A stretch of DNA of 64,000 bases, taken from Tolypothrix tenuis PCC 7101 (GTDB taxonomy: Bacteria > Cyanobacteriota > Cyanobacteriia > Cyanobacteriales > Nostocaceae). Location of the stretch: the NCBI RefSeq assembly GCF_002368295.1, contig NZ_AP018248.1, forward strand, positions 3,111,725 through 3,175,724. Direction: 5' to 3'. The notes below the pieces were generated by a model. That model made no database searches and was not told the origin of the DNA. It saw only the letters and a list, made by a program, of their open reading frames with translations. A program made the translations under genes and the position numbers. Below, piece by piece: positions 26,362 through 35,525 of the stretch (position 1 is the first letter of the stretch; each line of letters starts with the position of its first letter).

Positions 26362-27753
26362 TCAACCAATCGGGAGACAAATAGTAAATTGCGTTTTCCC
26401 TGGTTGGGAATCGACTGTAATACTTCCTTGATGGCGGATTTCGACGATGCGGCGTACTACTTCTAAGCCTAAACCGGAACCTTTACCAACGGCCTTAGTT
26501 GTGAAAAATGGCTCGAAAATTCGTGATTTAATCTCTTGCGGAATACCCGATCCGGAGTCTGTAATTTGGACTTCGATGCGATCGCTATAGGGAGTTGTCA
26601 CAATCTCTAATATGCCTTTTTCGTTCATGGCATCAATGGCGTTATCAATCAAATTCGTCCACACTTGATTTAATTCGCTGCCATAAGCCCAAATTTTAGG
26701 AATATCAGGACTATATGACCTGCGAATTTCTACGCCATTTTTTATTTTGTATGAGAATAATCGTAAAGTATCTTCTAAACCTTCATGTATATCAACTAAT
26801 TGTCTTGCACCCTGATCTAAATGGGAATAAGACTTCATTGACTGCACCAGTTCCGCAATCCGTTCTGCACCACGTAAACCACTGGAAATCATAGACATGA
26901 CTTCAAAAGAAAGGGCTAACCAACGCAAGCCCATAGTACCCATTTTTGTTTGATCGTCTTGCCAGCGTGCAGTTAATTCTTCTAGTGTGGCAATTGCGGT
27001 ACCCCCTTCAGCTAACGGCCCTGCAAGTTTCCAAGCATCCTCTACACCATAATCTTCTAACCAATCGAGCAATTCATCTTCGCGATCGCTCAATTTCATC
27101 GGATCGATCCGCTTGTGGGTAATTGTCTCATACCCCTCATCTCGGGCTTTAATCCATTGTGCGGTATGTTCTGCATCAACTTGGTGCTGTCCATACACCA
27201 GATTCATGCGTTGTAGTTCTAGTAATGCTGGGGTGATATCTCGCAAAGCGCGAACCAAAGCTGCGGCTGGATTATTCAGTTCGTGGGCTAATCCTGCTGC
27301 TAGAGTACCTAAAGCCGCCATTTTTTCCCGATTGCGGATGAAGGATTCTAATCCACGCGATCGCTTGGCGACTGTTTTAAAAATCACCTGCTCAAAGTTG
27401 CGGCACTCGTGCAGTAATGTCAGGAAATCTTCACTTGATAGCTGATACAGATGACAGTCAGTCAGGGCGCGTACTGTCACTGGGTTAGGATCGCCTGTCA
27501 AGATGGGAATTTCCCCAAAAAAGCTAGGGGCTTCATGCTGTCCGATGGGCATTTCCATCCCATCACTGCGCCTTGTCAATCCCATCCGCCCAGACAACAT
27601 AATAAAAAAGCCACGTGCAGGATCGCCTTCGGATACCAATATTTCATCAGTACTCAGATTAAGTATTTGAGAGCGATCGCATATCCAATCCAGACGGTTC
27701 CGTGGCAAAGTTTTAAATAGTTCCAGAGTCAGCAGATCTTCTATACAAAGCAT
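26362..27753 (-). CDS. Cyclic-nucleotide-binding-domain histidine kinase
   Basis: The 463-residue soluble protein has an N-terminal cNMP-binding domain (about residues 5-125; phosphate cassette region FFGEIPILTGDPNPVTVRA) followed by a kinase core with phospho-acceptor His157 in GLAHELNNPAAALV, a long helical insert (170-300), and an ATP-binding domain with NAIDAMNEKG, DSGSGIPQE and GKGSGLGLEVV. The cassette lacks the usual Arg-Thr-Ala-like ligand pair in exact form (it reads NPVTVRA), so ligand type is uncertain. It has no receiver and no regulator neighbour, so its partner is encoded elsewhere. Start at 27753 leaves a typical cNMP-domain N-terminus. Confidence 0.88.
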   Translation of the reverse strand: MLCIEDLLTLELFKTLPRNRLDWICDRSQILNLSTDEILVSEGDPARGFFIMLSGRMGLTRRSDGMEMPIGQHEAPSFFGEIPILTGDPNPVTVRALTDCHLYQLSSEDFLTLLHECRNFEQVIFKTVAKRSRGLESFIRNREKMAALGTLAAGLAHELNNPAAALVRALRDITPALLELQRMNLVYGQHQVDAEHTAQWIKARDEGYETITHKRIDPMKLSDREDELLDWLEDYGVEDAWKLAGPLAEGGTAIATLEELTARWQDDQTKMGTMGLRWLALSFEVMSMISSGLRGAERIAELVQSMKSYSHLDQGARQLVDIHEGLEDTLRLFSYKIKNGVEIRRSYSPDIPKIWAYGSELNQVWTNLIDNAIDAMNEKGILEIVTTPYSDRIEVQITDSGSGIPQEIKSRIFEPFFTTKAVGKGSGLGLEVVRRIVEIRHQGSITVDSQPGKTQFTICLPIG

Positions 27754-28254
27754 AATTCCGCTACCTTTCGCTAATATTCATGGAAAGCGGCGGGAAACTC
27801 CGATCCTTAAGTGGAGAGGAATACCTGCCCCGCCGCTTGGGGCATTGGGCATTGGGCATTGGAAACTTCTTCCCCTTGTGGCTGGAGTTTTTCATTAATC
27901 AATGCACACAGTCACAGCCTTCCGACAGCATAGTATCATTTTTTCGGATGTGGTAATTGGTGTTTGTCATTTGTCATTTGTCATTTGTCATTTGTCATTT
28001 GTCATTTGTCATTTGTCATTTGTCATTTGTCATTTGTCATTTGTCATTTGTCATTTGTCATTCGTCATTCGTCATTTGTCATTCGTCATTTGTCATTTGC
28101 TGTTTGTTATTCCCCTTTACCCTTTACCCCAATCGCCAATCCCCAATCGCCAATCCCCAGTCCCCAATCCCCAATCCCCAAAAATATTTGTCACCTTAAG
28201 ACTTTTTACTACTAAAATTTCAATAATTTATTCTTGGGGACAATTTTCACTTTT
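27754..28254. other. Intergenic region with long heptamer array
   Basis: It has GGGCATT heptamers (27839-27860), the TTTGTCA array listed separately, and AATCCCC/AGTCCCC units (28126-28180). No gene. The promoter of murF must lie here or within the array flank. Confidence 0.55.
27963..28098. repeat. Heptanucleotide tandem repeat (TTTGTCA)n
   Basis: About nineteen head-to-tail 7-bp units, with a few TTCGTCA variants toward the right. It is the longest STRR in the window and lies 160 bp before murF. Several open frames here are artefacts of the repeat, because a 7-bp period cycles through all frames without a stop. Confidence 0.95.
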
Positions 28255-29610
28255 ATGCCTTGTTCTGCCACTTTAAATCAACTGGTTGAAATTCTTTTAG
28301 CCCAGCCTGTCAACTTATCAGCAGCCGCTTTAACACAATTAGGCAGCAGTATCCAAACAGACACTCGGCTGATTAAGCCAGGTGAAGTGTTTGTGGCTTT
28401 GCGAGGTGAAAAGTTTGATGGGCACGAGTTTGTTGCTACTGCGATCGCTAAAGGTGCGATCGCGGCTATTGTTGATTTTGATTATGAAAATCCTGGGTTT
28501 CCGGCATTACAGGTCAAAAATACTCTAGAAGCCTATCAAAAAATTGCTCGTTGGTGGCGCGATCGCTTTCAAATTCCTGTGATTGGGGTAACTGGTTCTG
28601 TGGGTAAAACTACAACCAAGGAACTCATTGCCGCAGTTTTGGCGACAAAGGGAAACGTACACAAGACTTACGGCAATTTTAATAACGAAATTGGTGTACC
28701 GAAAACTCTCCTAGAACTTAGCTCAGAACATGATTATGCTGTGATTGAAATGGCTATGCGGGGTCAAGGACAGATTGCCGAATTAACCCACATCGCCAAT
28801 CCGACAATTGGAGTTATTACCAATGTCGGCACAGCACATATTGAATTACTCGGTTCCGAAGCTGCGATCGCTCAGGCCAAATGTGAATTATTAGCCGAAA
28901 TGCCCAAGGATAGCGTTGCCATTCTTAATCAAGATAATCCGCTATTAATTTCCACAGCAACCAAAGTTTGGCAAGGCAAAGTCATCACCTACGGCTTATC
29001 TGGGGGCGATATTTCCGGGCAAATAATTGATAATGAGACACTGGCAATAGAAGATATCCAGCTACCTCTACCCCTCCCTGGTCGTCACAATGTCACAAAT
29101 TTCTTGGCAGCTTTAGCCGTAGCTAAGGTAGTAGGAATTGATTGGGCATCTTTACAAGCGGGTGTAAATGTTGATATGCCCACAGGGCGATCGCAACGTT
29201 TTGCTTTGCCCAATGACGTGGTAATCTTAGATGAAACTTACAATGCTGCACCAGAAGCTATGTTAGCAGCGCTGCAATTATTAGCAGACACACCCGGAAA
29301 ACGCAAAATTGCCGTATTAGGTGCAATGAAAGAATTAGGAGAGCGATCACCACAACTGCACCAGCGAGTTGGTGAGACTGTGCAAAAGTTGAAATTAGAC
29401 GGCTTGTTAGTCTTAGTTGATGGACAAGATGCCGAAGCGATCGCCAAAAGTGCCGAAGGTATTCCCTCAGAATGCTTTACCAGCCATGCAGAATTAGTAG
29501 CCAGATTAAAGACATTTGTGCAAGAAGGCGATCGGTTATTATTCAAAGCTGCCCATTCCGTCGGACTGGATCGAGTTGTCAATCAATTACGTGCGGAATT
29601 CGCCAGTTAA
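28255..29610 (+). CDS. murF: UDP-N-acetylmuramoyl-tripeptide--D-alanyl-D-alanine ligase
   Basis: The 451-residue Mur ligase adds D-Ala-D-Ala to UDP-MurNAc-tripeptide, the last cytoplasmic step of the peptidoglycan precursor. It has the N-terminal MurF domain (IQTDTRLIKPGEVFVALRGEKFDGH), the ATP-binding P-loop GVTGSVGKTTTKE (about residue 108), the NEIGVP and EMAMRG motifs, and the C-terminal domain from DETYNAAPEAM. Length is normal. The ATG at 28255 is chosen over an upstream in-frame TTG at 28234. It is not in an operon with other cell-wall genes, which is usual in cyanobacteria. Confidence 0.95.
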   Translation: MPCSATLNQLVEILLAQPVNLSAAALTQLGSSIQTDTRLIKPGEVFVALRGEKFDGHEFVATAIAKGAIAAIVDFDYENPGFPALQVKNTLEAYQKIARWWRDRFQIPVIGVTGSVGKTTTKELIAAVLATKGNVHKTYGNFNNEIGVPKTLLELSSEHDYAVIEMAMRGQGQIAELTHIANPTIGVITNVGTAHIELLGSEAAIAQAKCELLAEMPKDSVAILNQDNPLLISTATKVWQGKVITYGLSGGDISGQIIDNETLAIEDIQLPLPLPGRHNVTNFLAALAVAKVVGIDWASLQAGVNVDMPTGRSQRFALPNDVVILDETYNAAPEAMLAALQLLADTPGKRKIAVLGAMKELGERSPQLHQRVGETVQKLKLDGLLVLVDGQDAEAIAKSAEGIPSECFTSHAELVARLKTFVQEGDRLLFKAAHSVGLDRVVNQLRAEFAS

Positions 29611-29946
29611 AACTTGTAGTCATCCCAGCAATGGATAACAGGTAATAAAGACGTGCTAATGGCTAAAGGTGCAAATTAGTCATTAGCTTTTTACTTTTAA
29701 AGATGAGCATCGGGCATGGGGCATTGGGCATTGGTAATGAGTAATGAGTAATTTTCCTCATCCCTCAATTCCCAGTCCCTAGTCCCTAGTCCCTAGTCCC
29801 TAGTCCCTAGTCCCCAATCCCCAACCTCCTACCAAAATGAAACCGTATACTCCCAAGCTGGGGTAGCATACGGTGTGATTAATGTTATACTTAATTTTCT
29901 GTTTACCAGAAGTTTATAATAGTATAATTTATACCAGTAGATAAGC
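29611..29946. other. Intergenic repeats after murF
   Basis: It contains GGGCATT heptamers near 29712 and six copies of AGTCCCT (29773-29815). There is no gene. Both flanking genes end here (convergent), but no convincing terminator hairpin was identified. Confidence 0.55.
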
Positions 29947-30324
29947 TTACTGAATTTTTTTATCTATTTTCTCTATTTGAGGAAAGTTTTCCGGTTCGCT
30001 ACTTGTATTCTGCTGAGTAATAGCAAGCATACTTAAGAGAATGATACCTCCCACAGCCATTGCTACTACAGGACGCTTCAGGAAGACGAAATCTCGGATA
30101 ATTCTCGCCAAAGGGCTGCTTTGGCGGCGTAGTGACGAAGAGATCATCATCTGTTTCAGCGTAAACGGATCGCGGACGTAATGACCGCTTTGGCAAACTA
30201 CAAGTTTTTCTTGGCAATAGGGACAACTAAACAAGCCAATGCACGTCTTAATTTTTTTCGGTGTGGCATTTCTTTGGCAAATTGGACAAGTAACATAATG
30301 ATTATCAAAAGTGTGTATATTCAT
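29947..30324 (-). CDS. Small zinc-ribbon membrane protein
   Basis: The 125-residue protein has a zinc ribbon built from two CxxC pairs (CPICQ near residue 14 and CPYCQ near 34), a helical middle and one membrane segment (about residues 88-107, VAMAVGGIILLSMLA), with a short polar tail. I do not know a named family. A zinc ribbon joined to membrane helices is also seen at 36609-36977, but there the order is reversed. No operon partner. Confidence 0.65.
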   Translation of the reverse strand: MNIHTFDNHYVTCPICQRNATPKKIKTCIGLFSCPYCQEKLVVCQSGHYVRDPFTLKQMMISSSLRRQSSPLARIIRDFVFLKRPVVAMAVGGIILLSMLAITQQNTSSEPENFPQIEKIDKKIQ

Positions 30325-30803
30325 TTAATACTACCGCCTAGTCCATTGACTCGCTCTATAAACAATAGTTATATTGAATTCCCGATCAATACTTAGTAGA
30401 CTCACGCTTGTGAACTGACATCAGTCATTAATCATACATATAGTGTACTTCTTACTCAGGATGGTTATTATAGTCGCACCACGAGTATAGCTAGATTTAG
30501 TAAAAGATGACTTCTCATTACTGTCTAACCTGGCTTAACCACCAAGTCCATATCTAGCGTATTTTTTCCCTGAGAAGGAGTTCTGACTGAATAGCACTGC
30601 ACCACCGCTAGTTGACCATTAAATAATAATTCTGTCCTATTTAACCATTCTCCTCATCAAAATTTTGCACAGTGAAATTTTTTTAACTAAAAATTTGTAA
30701 ATGAAGCTGATCGAGCATACTTGTCTGGTTGCTAAATCATGGCTCACAATGAGAAGTAACAGATAAAAATTTAAATTTTTTCTTACATTTACCTGGCTGC
30801 TCA
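30325..30803. other. Gene-free divergent promoter region
   Basis: AT-rich DNA between the divergent zinc-ribbon and chloride-channel genes. No gene, repeat array or strong palindrome was seen; promoters for both genes are expected here. Confidence 0.4.
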
Positions 30804-32711
30804 ATGACTCTCTTGCCTCCTACTGAACTGAGGAAGGTAACGGAAACACCTGCCTTTCCTTCTGTGACTACTCGCTTGGCTCACTTAATTAACCGTTTTC
30901 AACCATCCATAGAAACCGTAGTGCTACTTTTAGCAGTACTAATTGGTAGCGGTACGGGTATGGGTGTAGTGACCTTTCACTATTTAATCCAGCTAATTCA
31001 CGATTTGATGCTGGAAAATTTTATGGGCACTATTGGGGTCTGGGGTGCTTGGACTTTAGCTTGTGTTCCCACAGTTGGCGGCTTAATTGTCGGTTTCATG
31101 CGCTGGCGCACTCAAGATTTTGGACCTGGACTTTCATCTTTGATTGCAGCTTCTCAAGGCAAAGAAATTCGCCAGCCACTACGTCCAGTCACCAAAATGT
31201 TGGCAGCATCAGTGTCTTTGGGGAGTGGTGCTTCGTTGGGGCCTGAGGGGCCGAGTGTAGAAATTGGTGCCAATTTTGGGATGTTATTATCTCTCATTTT
31301 ACAAGTATCTCAAGAGCAACAGCGTTTGCTTTTAAGCGCTGGTGCGGCGGCTGGTTTAGCCGCCGGCTTTAATGCTCCGATCGCAGGAGTGTTTTTTGCT
31401 TTAGAAGTGGTGATGGGCGCTACATCTTTTGCCACTTCTGCTGTCAGTGTAGTGTTGTTAGCCGCAGTGGTAGCAGCGTTAATTGCTCAAATTGGTTTAG
31501 GCGCACAACCTGCTTTTGCTTTACCTGTATATCAAGTCCGCAGTCCTTTTTTAGAGTTGCCAATTTATTTAGGTTTAGGTTTAGGAGCAAGTTTAGTTTC
31601 CCTAACTTATACAGAATCAATGCGGTTAGCAAAAGCCTGCTTTGCTGGACGTATTCCCATGTTGGGCTTTATCGGCAAAATTCCTAAGCCCATACATCCA
31701 ATTATTGGTGGGGTAATTATCGGCGTAGTCGCTATATATTTCCCCCAAATTTTGGGCATTGGTTATGGCACTGTACAGGCCATGCTGCAAGATGTAGAGT
31801 TTTCTCTACCTTTACTATTGATACTTTTAGTCATCAAATTGCTGATGACAGCAATTTCCGCTGGTAGTGGTTTTGTCGGTGGTGTATTTGCTCCCGCGAT
31901 GTTTCTGGGTGCTTCTTTTGGTTCAGCTTATGCCAAAATTGTCGCTGCGATCGCTCCCACAATTGGCACACAGATGGCTGCACCCCCCGCCTATGCAATG
32001 GTAGGAATGGCCGCGGTTCTCGCTGCTAGTGTCAGAGCGCCCTTAACATCAATTATTATGCTATTTGAATTAACCCGCGATTACCGGATTGTTTTACCTT
32101 TAATGGCGGCGGTGGGTTTAAGTGTTTGGTTGATAGAACGAATCAAGCCAAATTTTAATTCTAATTCTAATCTGCAACAAATCGGTCTTTCGGAATTAAA
32201 AGACGAGAAGACAGATATGTTGCAGGAAATTTTAGTAGAAGATGCAATGCTAACTTGTCCGAAAAAGTTGCCGACAAAGTTAGGAGTATTAGAAGCCGCG
32301 AAGGAGATGCTGCGCGATCGCTGTTCTAGTGCTTTAGTAATTGATGAACTTGAGCAATTAGTTGGTATTATCTCTCTAGAAGATATTAACCGTAACCTCC
32401 GCCTTTGGCAAAATTACCAGAATTTGCCAACTGAAATTCAGAGTAATTTATCTAGTCAAACTCTCTTAGATATTTGTACCACTGAAATTCTTTATGCTTG
32501 GAGGGATGAACCATTATCTGAAGCTTTAGACCGCATGGCGCTTCGAGGTTTGCATCAGTTACCAGTGGTAGCAAGAGACAACCATGAGCGCATTTTAGGT
32601 CTACTAGAAAGGGAGCAAATTGCCTTAACCTGTAATTTAACAGTCACAGGTAAGGCACTGCACCAATGTTTAGCAATGATGTCTACAACAGATGTAGTTA
32701 TTAATCATTAA
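30804..32711 (+). CDS. ClC-family chloride channel/antiporter with CBS domains
   Basis: The 635-residue inner-membrane protein has a ClC core (about residues 35-450) and a C-terminal CBS pair (about 480-610, starting EDAMLTCPKKLP). The selectivity motifs are visible: GPGLS (107-111) in place of the common GSGIP, GPEGP (146-150) with the gating glutamate Glu148, and GVFAP (about 360-364). Glu148 suggests proton-coupled gating. Replacement of Ser by Pro in the first motif may alter anion preference. CBS domains usually sense adenine nucleotides. It stands alone; no regulation is visible. Confidence 0.92.
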   Translation: MTLLPPTELRKVTETPAFPSVTTRLAHLINRFQPSIETVVLLLAVLIGSGTGMGVVTFHYLIQLIHDLMLENFMGTIGVWGAWTLACVPTVGGLIVGFMRWRTQDFGPGLSSLIAASQGKEIRQPLRPVTKMLAASVSLGSGASLGPEGPSVEIGANFGMLLSLILQVSQEQQRLLLSAGAAAGLAAGFNAPIAGVFFALEVVMGATSFATSAVSVVLLAAVVAALIAQIGLGAQPAFALPVYQVRSPFLELPIYLGLGLGASLVSLTYTESMRLAKACFAGRIPMLGFIGKIPKPIHPIIGGVIIGVVAIYFPQILGIGYGTVQAMLQDVEFSLPLLLILLVIKLLMTAISAGSGFVGGVFAPAMFLGASFGSAYAKIVAAIAPTIGTQMAAPPAYAMVGMAAVLAASVRAPLTSIIMLFELTRDYRIVLPLMAAVGLSVWLIERIKPNFNSNSNLQQIGLSELKDEKTDMLQEILVEDAMLTCPKKLPTKLGVLEAAKEMLRDRCSSALVIDELEQLVGIISLEDINRNLRLWQNYQNLPTEIQSNLSSQTLLDICTTEILYAWRDEPLSEALDRMALRGLHQLPVVARDNHERILGLLEREQIALTCNLTVTGKALHQCLAMMSTTDVVINH

Positions 32712-32860
32712 TTGACATACTCACCGACCTGAAGGTGCAGTGATTCTTGACGGCTCACAGCAACCAGCTACTGAAGTAGTCTTATGGTCGCTCCCCGTCC
32801 GTTTAAGGTCGTGCCGATGCCCTATGCCGACCATTTCTATATTCTGTCAATAGAAGGCTG
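32712..32860. repeat. Possible end remnant of an IS200/IS605-type element
   Basis: Just after the ClC stop, TTGACATACTCACCGACCTG is followed by AAGGTGCAGTGATTCTTGAC, an imperfect hairpin similar to those at the ends of TnpB-bearing IS200/IS605-family elements in cyanobacteria. No transposase or TnpB sequence follows. The resemblance is from memory, so confidence is low. Confidence 0.35.
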
Positions 32861-32977
32861 AAGTGAGAAGTATAAAGTATGAGGTATATTTGTTTAGGCT
32901 ACCCTACTCTAAGTCGCAGCCAGACAAGTATTCAGCCTTCAGCCTTCTTCCTTGACTCTTGATGTTTAACTATATTA

Positions 32978-33394
32978 TTAAGCAGTAGCTTCTATAGCTT
33001 CCAGGTCTTCCCTATCTTCTGGATCTACCTGTCTCAGACGAATGTGCTTTTTACCTAAAGTGATGAGAAACTCATCGCCTGGTTTAAGATTCATTTGTTT
33101 TGTGTAGGCGGAACCTATCAGCAAGTTCCCATTTGATTGCACACTAATTCTATAGCTGGCGCTACGTCCACCACGACCATTAGCACTAGGAGAGCTATCT
33201 AATTGAATGCCTTCAGCATCAATTAAGGCATTCAAGAACTTCATCATATTGACGCGCTCTATACCATTTTTGGTAACGGTATAGTAGCCGCACTTCTTAG
33301 CCTTCTCTTCTTTGCTCTCGTTCTCTAGCTCTTTAACTTTTTTGAGCAGATCTTCACCAACTAGGGGTTCAATTTTTTTCTGTTTAGCCATCAA
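32978..33394 (-). CDS. cyAbrB-family transcriptional regulator
   Basis: The 138-residue protein belongs to the cyanobacterial AbrB-like family: an N-terminal region with KCGYYTVTKNGIERVNMMKF and a C-terminal AbrB-type DNA-binding fold (residues about 82-130; SYRISVQSNGNLLIGSAY, LKPGDEFLITLGKKHIRLRQVD). It looks most like the cyAbrB1 (CalA) branch. CalA of Nostoc sp. PCC 7120 has been linked to regulation of hydrogenase-related genes, which is of interest because a hyp run lies 11 kb away, but no direct link is shown here. It is divergent from the Rrf2-type regulator gene, with 400 bp between. Met2 is an equally good start. Confidence 0.9.
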   Translation of the reverse strand: MMAKQKKIEPLVGEDLLKKVKELENESKEEKAKKCGYYTVTKNGIERVNMMKFLNALIDAEGIQLDSSPSANGRGGRSASYRISVQSNGNLLIGSAYTKQMNLKPGDEFLITLGKKHIRLRQVDPEDREDLEAIEATA

Positions 33395-33795
33395 CTTAGG
33401 TCGAAAACGAATGTTTGAAGTGTTTGAATCGATTTTATTTTAGCTGACATTGAGCTAGTAGGAACAGAATCCTTTAGTTTTTATTTCAGCCTTGCCAAGT
33501 ATATTACATTCATAGGCAAAATTGTTACTTGATTTCTAAATATTGCTAAAACAATTTATTTTCTAGAATGGTGTCTATACTGATAACTATATATATAGTT
33601 TCTAAATTACTGGTAGACTATAGTTGTTTAAGTTTTCTAAAGTAGCGCAAAAAAAACTTGTCTACTTGTCAATATGGATAATTGGGGTACAGAATGATAA
33701 GCAAAACTGATCCTTAGTCATTAGTCATTAGTCAATGGTCATGAAAAAACAACTGACAACTGACAACTGACAACTGACAATTCAAAAAATCCAGC
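33395..33795. other. Divergent regulator promoter region with a heptamer array
   Basis: AT-rich region between two divergent regulator genes. It includes a CAACTGA heptamer array (about 33750-33781) placed just 15 bp before the Rrf2 start, plus ATTAGTC units near 33717. No clear operator was recognised. Confidence 0.45.
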
Positions 33796-34239
33796 ATGAA
33801 ACTAACAACGAGAGGACATTATAGTGTGAAAGCGATGCTCGATTTAAGTTTACAGCCGGCTTATGGGCCTGTATCTGTAAGAGCAATTGCCAAACGCCAA
33901 GATATTCCTGCTCCTTATCTAGAAAAATTATTAATAGAAATGCGTCGTGCTGGTTTAGTAAAATCAATTCGCGGCAGCATTGGTGGATACCAATTGGCAA
34001 GAGAGCCTGCCAAAATATCTATAGGACAAATTTTAGAATCTGTAGGTGAAACGATTACTTATTTGCCTAACCATACTCCAACATCAGCACAAGCGGAAGA
34101 TTGGGTAACATTTTCTCTTTGGCAGAGACTTAACCAAAAGCTGAAAGAAGCTTTATATAGTATTACCCTGGCTGACCTTTATTATGATGCTCGGAGTTGG
34201 CAGGCTTCGTTGGGAGAGGAAGCTAATTTTGTAGTTTAG
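33796..34239 (+). CDS. Rrf2-family transcriptional regulator lacking cysteines
   Basis: The 147-residue protein has the Rrf2 winged-helix start (KLTTRGHYSVKAMLDLSLQ), the recognition region VRAIAKRQDIPAPYLEKLL and the wing GLVKSIRGSIGGYQLAREP, then a dimerisation helix. Iron-sulfur Rrf2 proteins such as IscR and NsrR use three cysteines between about residues 90 and 110; this protein has none, so it cannot bind a cluster in that way. It resembles cyanobacterial cysteine-free Rrf2 members. Target and signal are unknown. It is upstream of cobD in the same direction, 115 bp apart, but a shared transcript is uncertain. Confidence 0.87.
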   Translation: MKLTTRGHYSVKAMLDLSLQPAYGPVSVRAIAKRQDIPAPYLEKLLIEMRRAGLVKSIRGSIGGYQLAREPAKISIGQILESVGETITYLPNHTPTSAQAEDWVTFSLWQRLNQKLKEALYSITLADLYYDARSWQASLGEEANFVV

Positions 34240-34354
34240 TCAACAGTCAAAAGTCTATATTTCAGAGTCACAATACCAGAGTCAGAATATTTATGCTTGA
34301 CCCTTGAGTAGAGACGCGATTAATCATGTCTCTCCAATTTTTGACTCTTGACCA

Positions 34355-35326
34355 ATGACTCACAACATTTATATCTTGATTTTTGCTGCATTTTTAGATT
34401 ATCTAATTGGCGATCCTTGGGGTTGGCCTCATCCAGTGCAAGTTATGGGGTGGGTTATTTCTCACCTGTCCAAACTGTCTCTGAAATATTGTCATGATTC
34501 TCTAACACAAAGAATTGCGGGAATTTTCCTATGCATCTTTCTATTAATTGGTAGTGGACTTGTTGGCTGGTTAATAATTCAAAGTGCTAGGTGGTTGCAT
34601 CCGCTATTGGCAATTGCTTTAGAAAGCATTCTCTTAGCTAGTTGTTTTGCTGGCAGAAGTTTGAGAACCGCAGCTGTTACTGTCTTAAAACCTTTAATCG
34701 GAGGAAATTTAGCAGAGGCTCGTAATAGTTTAAGTAATTACGTTGGCCGCGATACTAAAAATCTTTCCGAAGCAGAAATTCTGCGCGCCATTCTAGAAAC
34801 TGTCACTGAGAATGCTACTGATGGGGTGATGGCTCCGCTATTTTATGCAATTGTGGGAGGATTCATTCCCTTTGTGGGAGCTGTGCCTTTAGCTCTAGCA
34901 TATAAAGCCAGTAGTACTCTAGATTCAATGGTGGGCTATAAGGAAGCACCATACACTTATTTAGGTTGGTTTAGTGCGCGCTTAGAAGATTATCTGACAT
35001 GGGTTCCTTGCCGCTTAACAGTCATCACATTGGCGTTATTATCAGGTAAACCTTTGTATGTTTGGCGGATTTGTAGCCGAGATGCAATTATCGATCCAAG
35101 TCCCAATTCTGGATGGAGTGAATGCGCCTATGCAGCAATTTTAGGCGTACAGGTTGGCGGGACAAATTGGTATCGCGGCGTAGCTAAACACAAACCATTG
35201 CTAGGAGATAACATTCATCCCATCACTCCTAAAAGTATTGAATCGGCTTTGCAATTAACTAGATATTGCTTTTTACTGTGGATAGGGGTTGCGATCGCTC
35301 TATTCTTTCTACTGCTCAACAGGTAA
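34355..35326 (+). CDS. cobD: Adenosylcobinamide-phosphate synthase CobD/CbiB
   Basis: The 323-residue membrane protein joins aminopropanol (or its phosphate) to adenosylcobyric acid in cobamide synthesis. Family motifs are present: LDYLIGDPWGWPHPVQVMG at the start, YVGRDTKNLSEAEILRA, ENATDGVMAPLFYA, STLDSMVGYK and the SPNSGWSECAYAA box. About five membrane helices are seen. Length is typical. No cobalamin riboswitch is visible in the short upstream gap. No other cobalamin gene is adjacent, as is usual for scattered cyanobacterial pathways. Confidence 0.94.
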   Translation: MTHNIYILIFAAFLDYLIGDPWGWPHPVQVMGWVISHLSKLSLKYCHDSLTQRIAGIFLCIFLLIGSGLVGWLIIQSARWLHPLLAIALESILLASCFAGRSLRTAAVTVLKPLIGGNLAEARNSLSNYVGRDTKNLSEAEILRAILETVTENATDGVMAPLFYAIVGGFIPFVGAVPLALAYKASSTLDSMVGYKEAPYTYLGWFSARLEDYLTWVPCRLTVITLALLSGKPLYVWRICSRDAIIDPSPNSGWSECAYAAILGVQVGGTNWYRGVAKHKPLLGDNIHPITPKSIESALQLTRYCFLLWIGVAIALFFLLLNR

Positions 35327-35348
35327 TGATGAATATGGAGAATGGAGA

Positions 35349-35407
35349 ATGGGGTAATGGGTAATGGGTAATGGGTAATGGGTAATGGGTAATGGGTAAT
35401 GGGTAAT
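35349..35407. repeat. Heptanucleotide tandem repeat (GGGTAAT)n
   Basis: About eight units of the 7-mer GGGTAAT lie between cobD and pyrR, followed by CATCTCC/CATCTTC units to about 35455. Confidence 0.9.
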
Positions 35408-35525
35408 AGTAATTTCTCTTTCATCTCCCTCATCTCCCTCATCTTCCTCATCCTCTTATCCTGTATACCCCATCTCCTCTTGCCTCAAATGTCTGGTATC
35501 ATGCATTACTCAGGGGTATCGGTCT

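Noticed and set aside
27963..28098. CRISPR array
   Set aside because: The repeats are 7 bp and continuous with no spacers, and no cas gene is present anywhere in the window.
27902..28276. Several overlapping frames with repeated CHLSFVI-like residues
   Set aside because: Direct translation of the TTTGTCA heptamer array; artefacts of the 7-bp period.
34240..34354. A cobalamin riboswitch before cobD
   Set aside because: The gap is only about 115 bp and shows no B12-box-like sequence.
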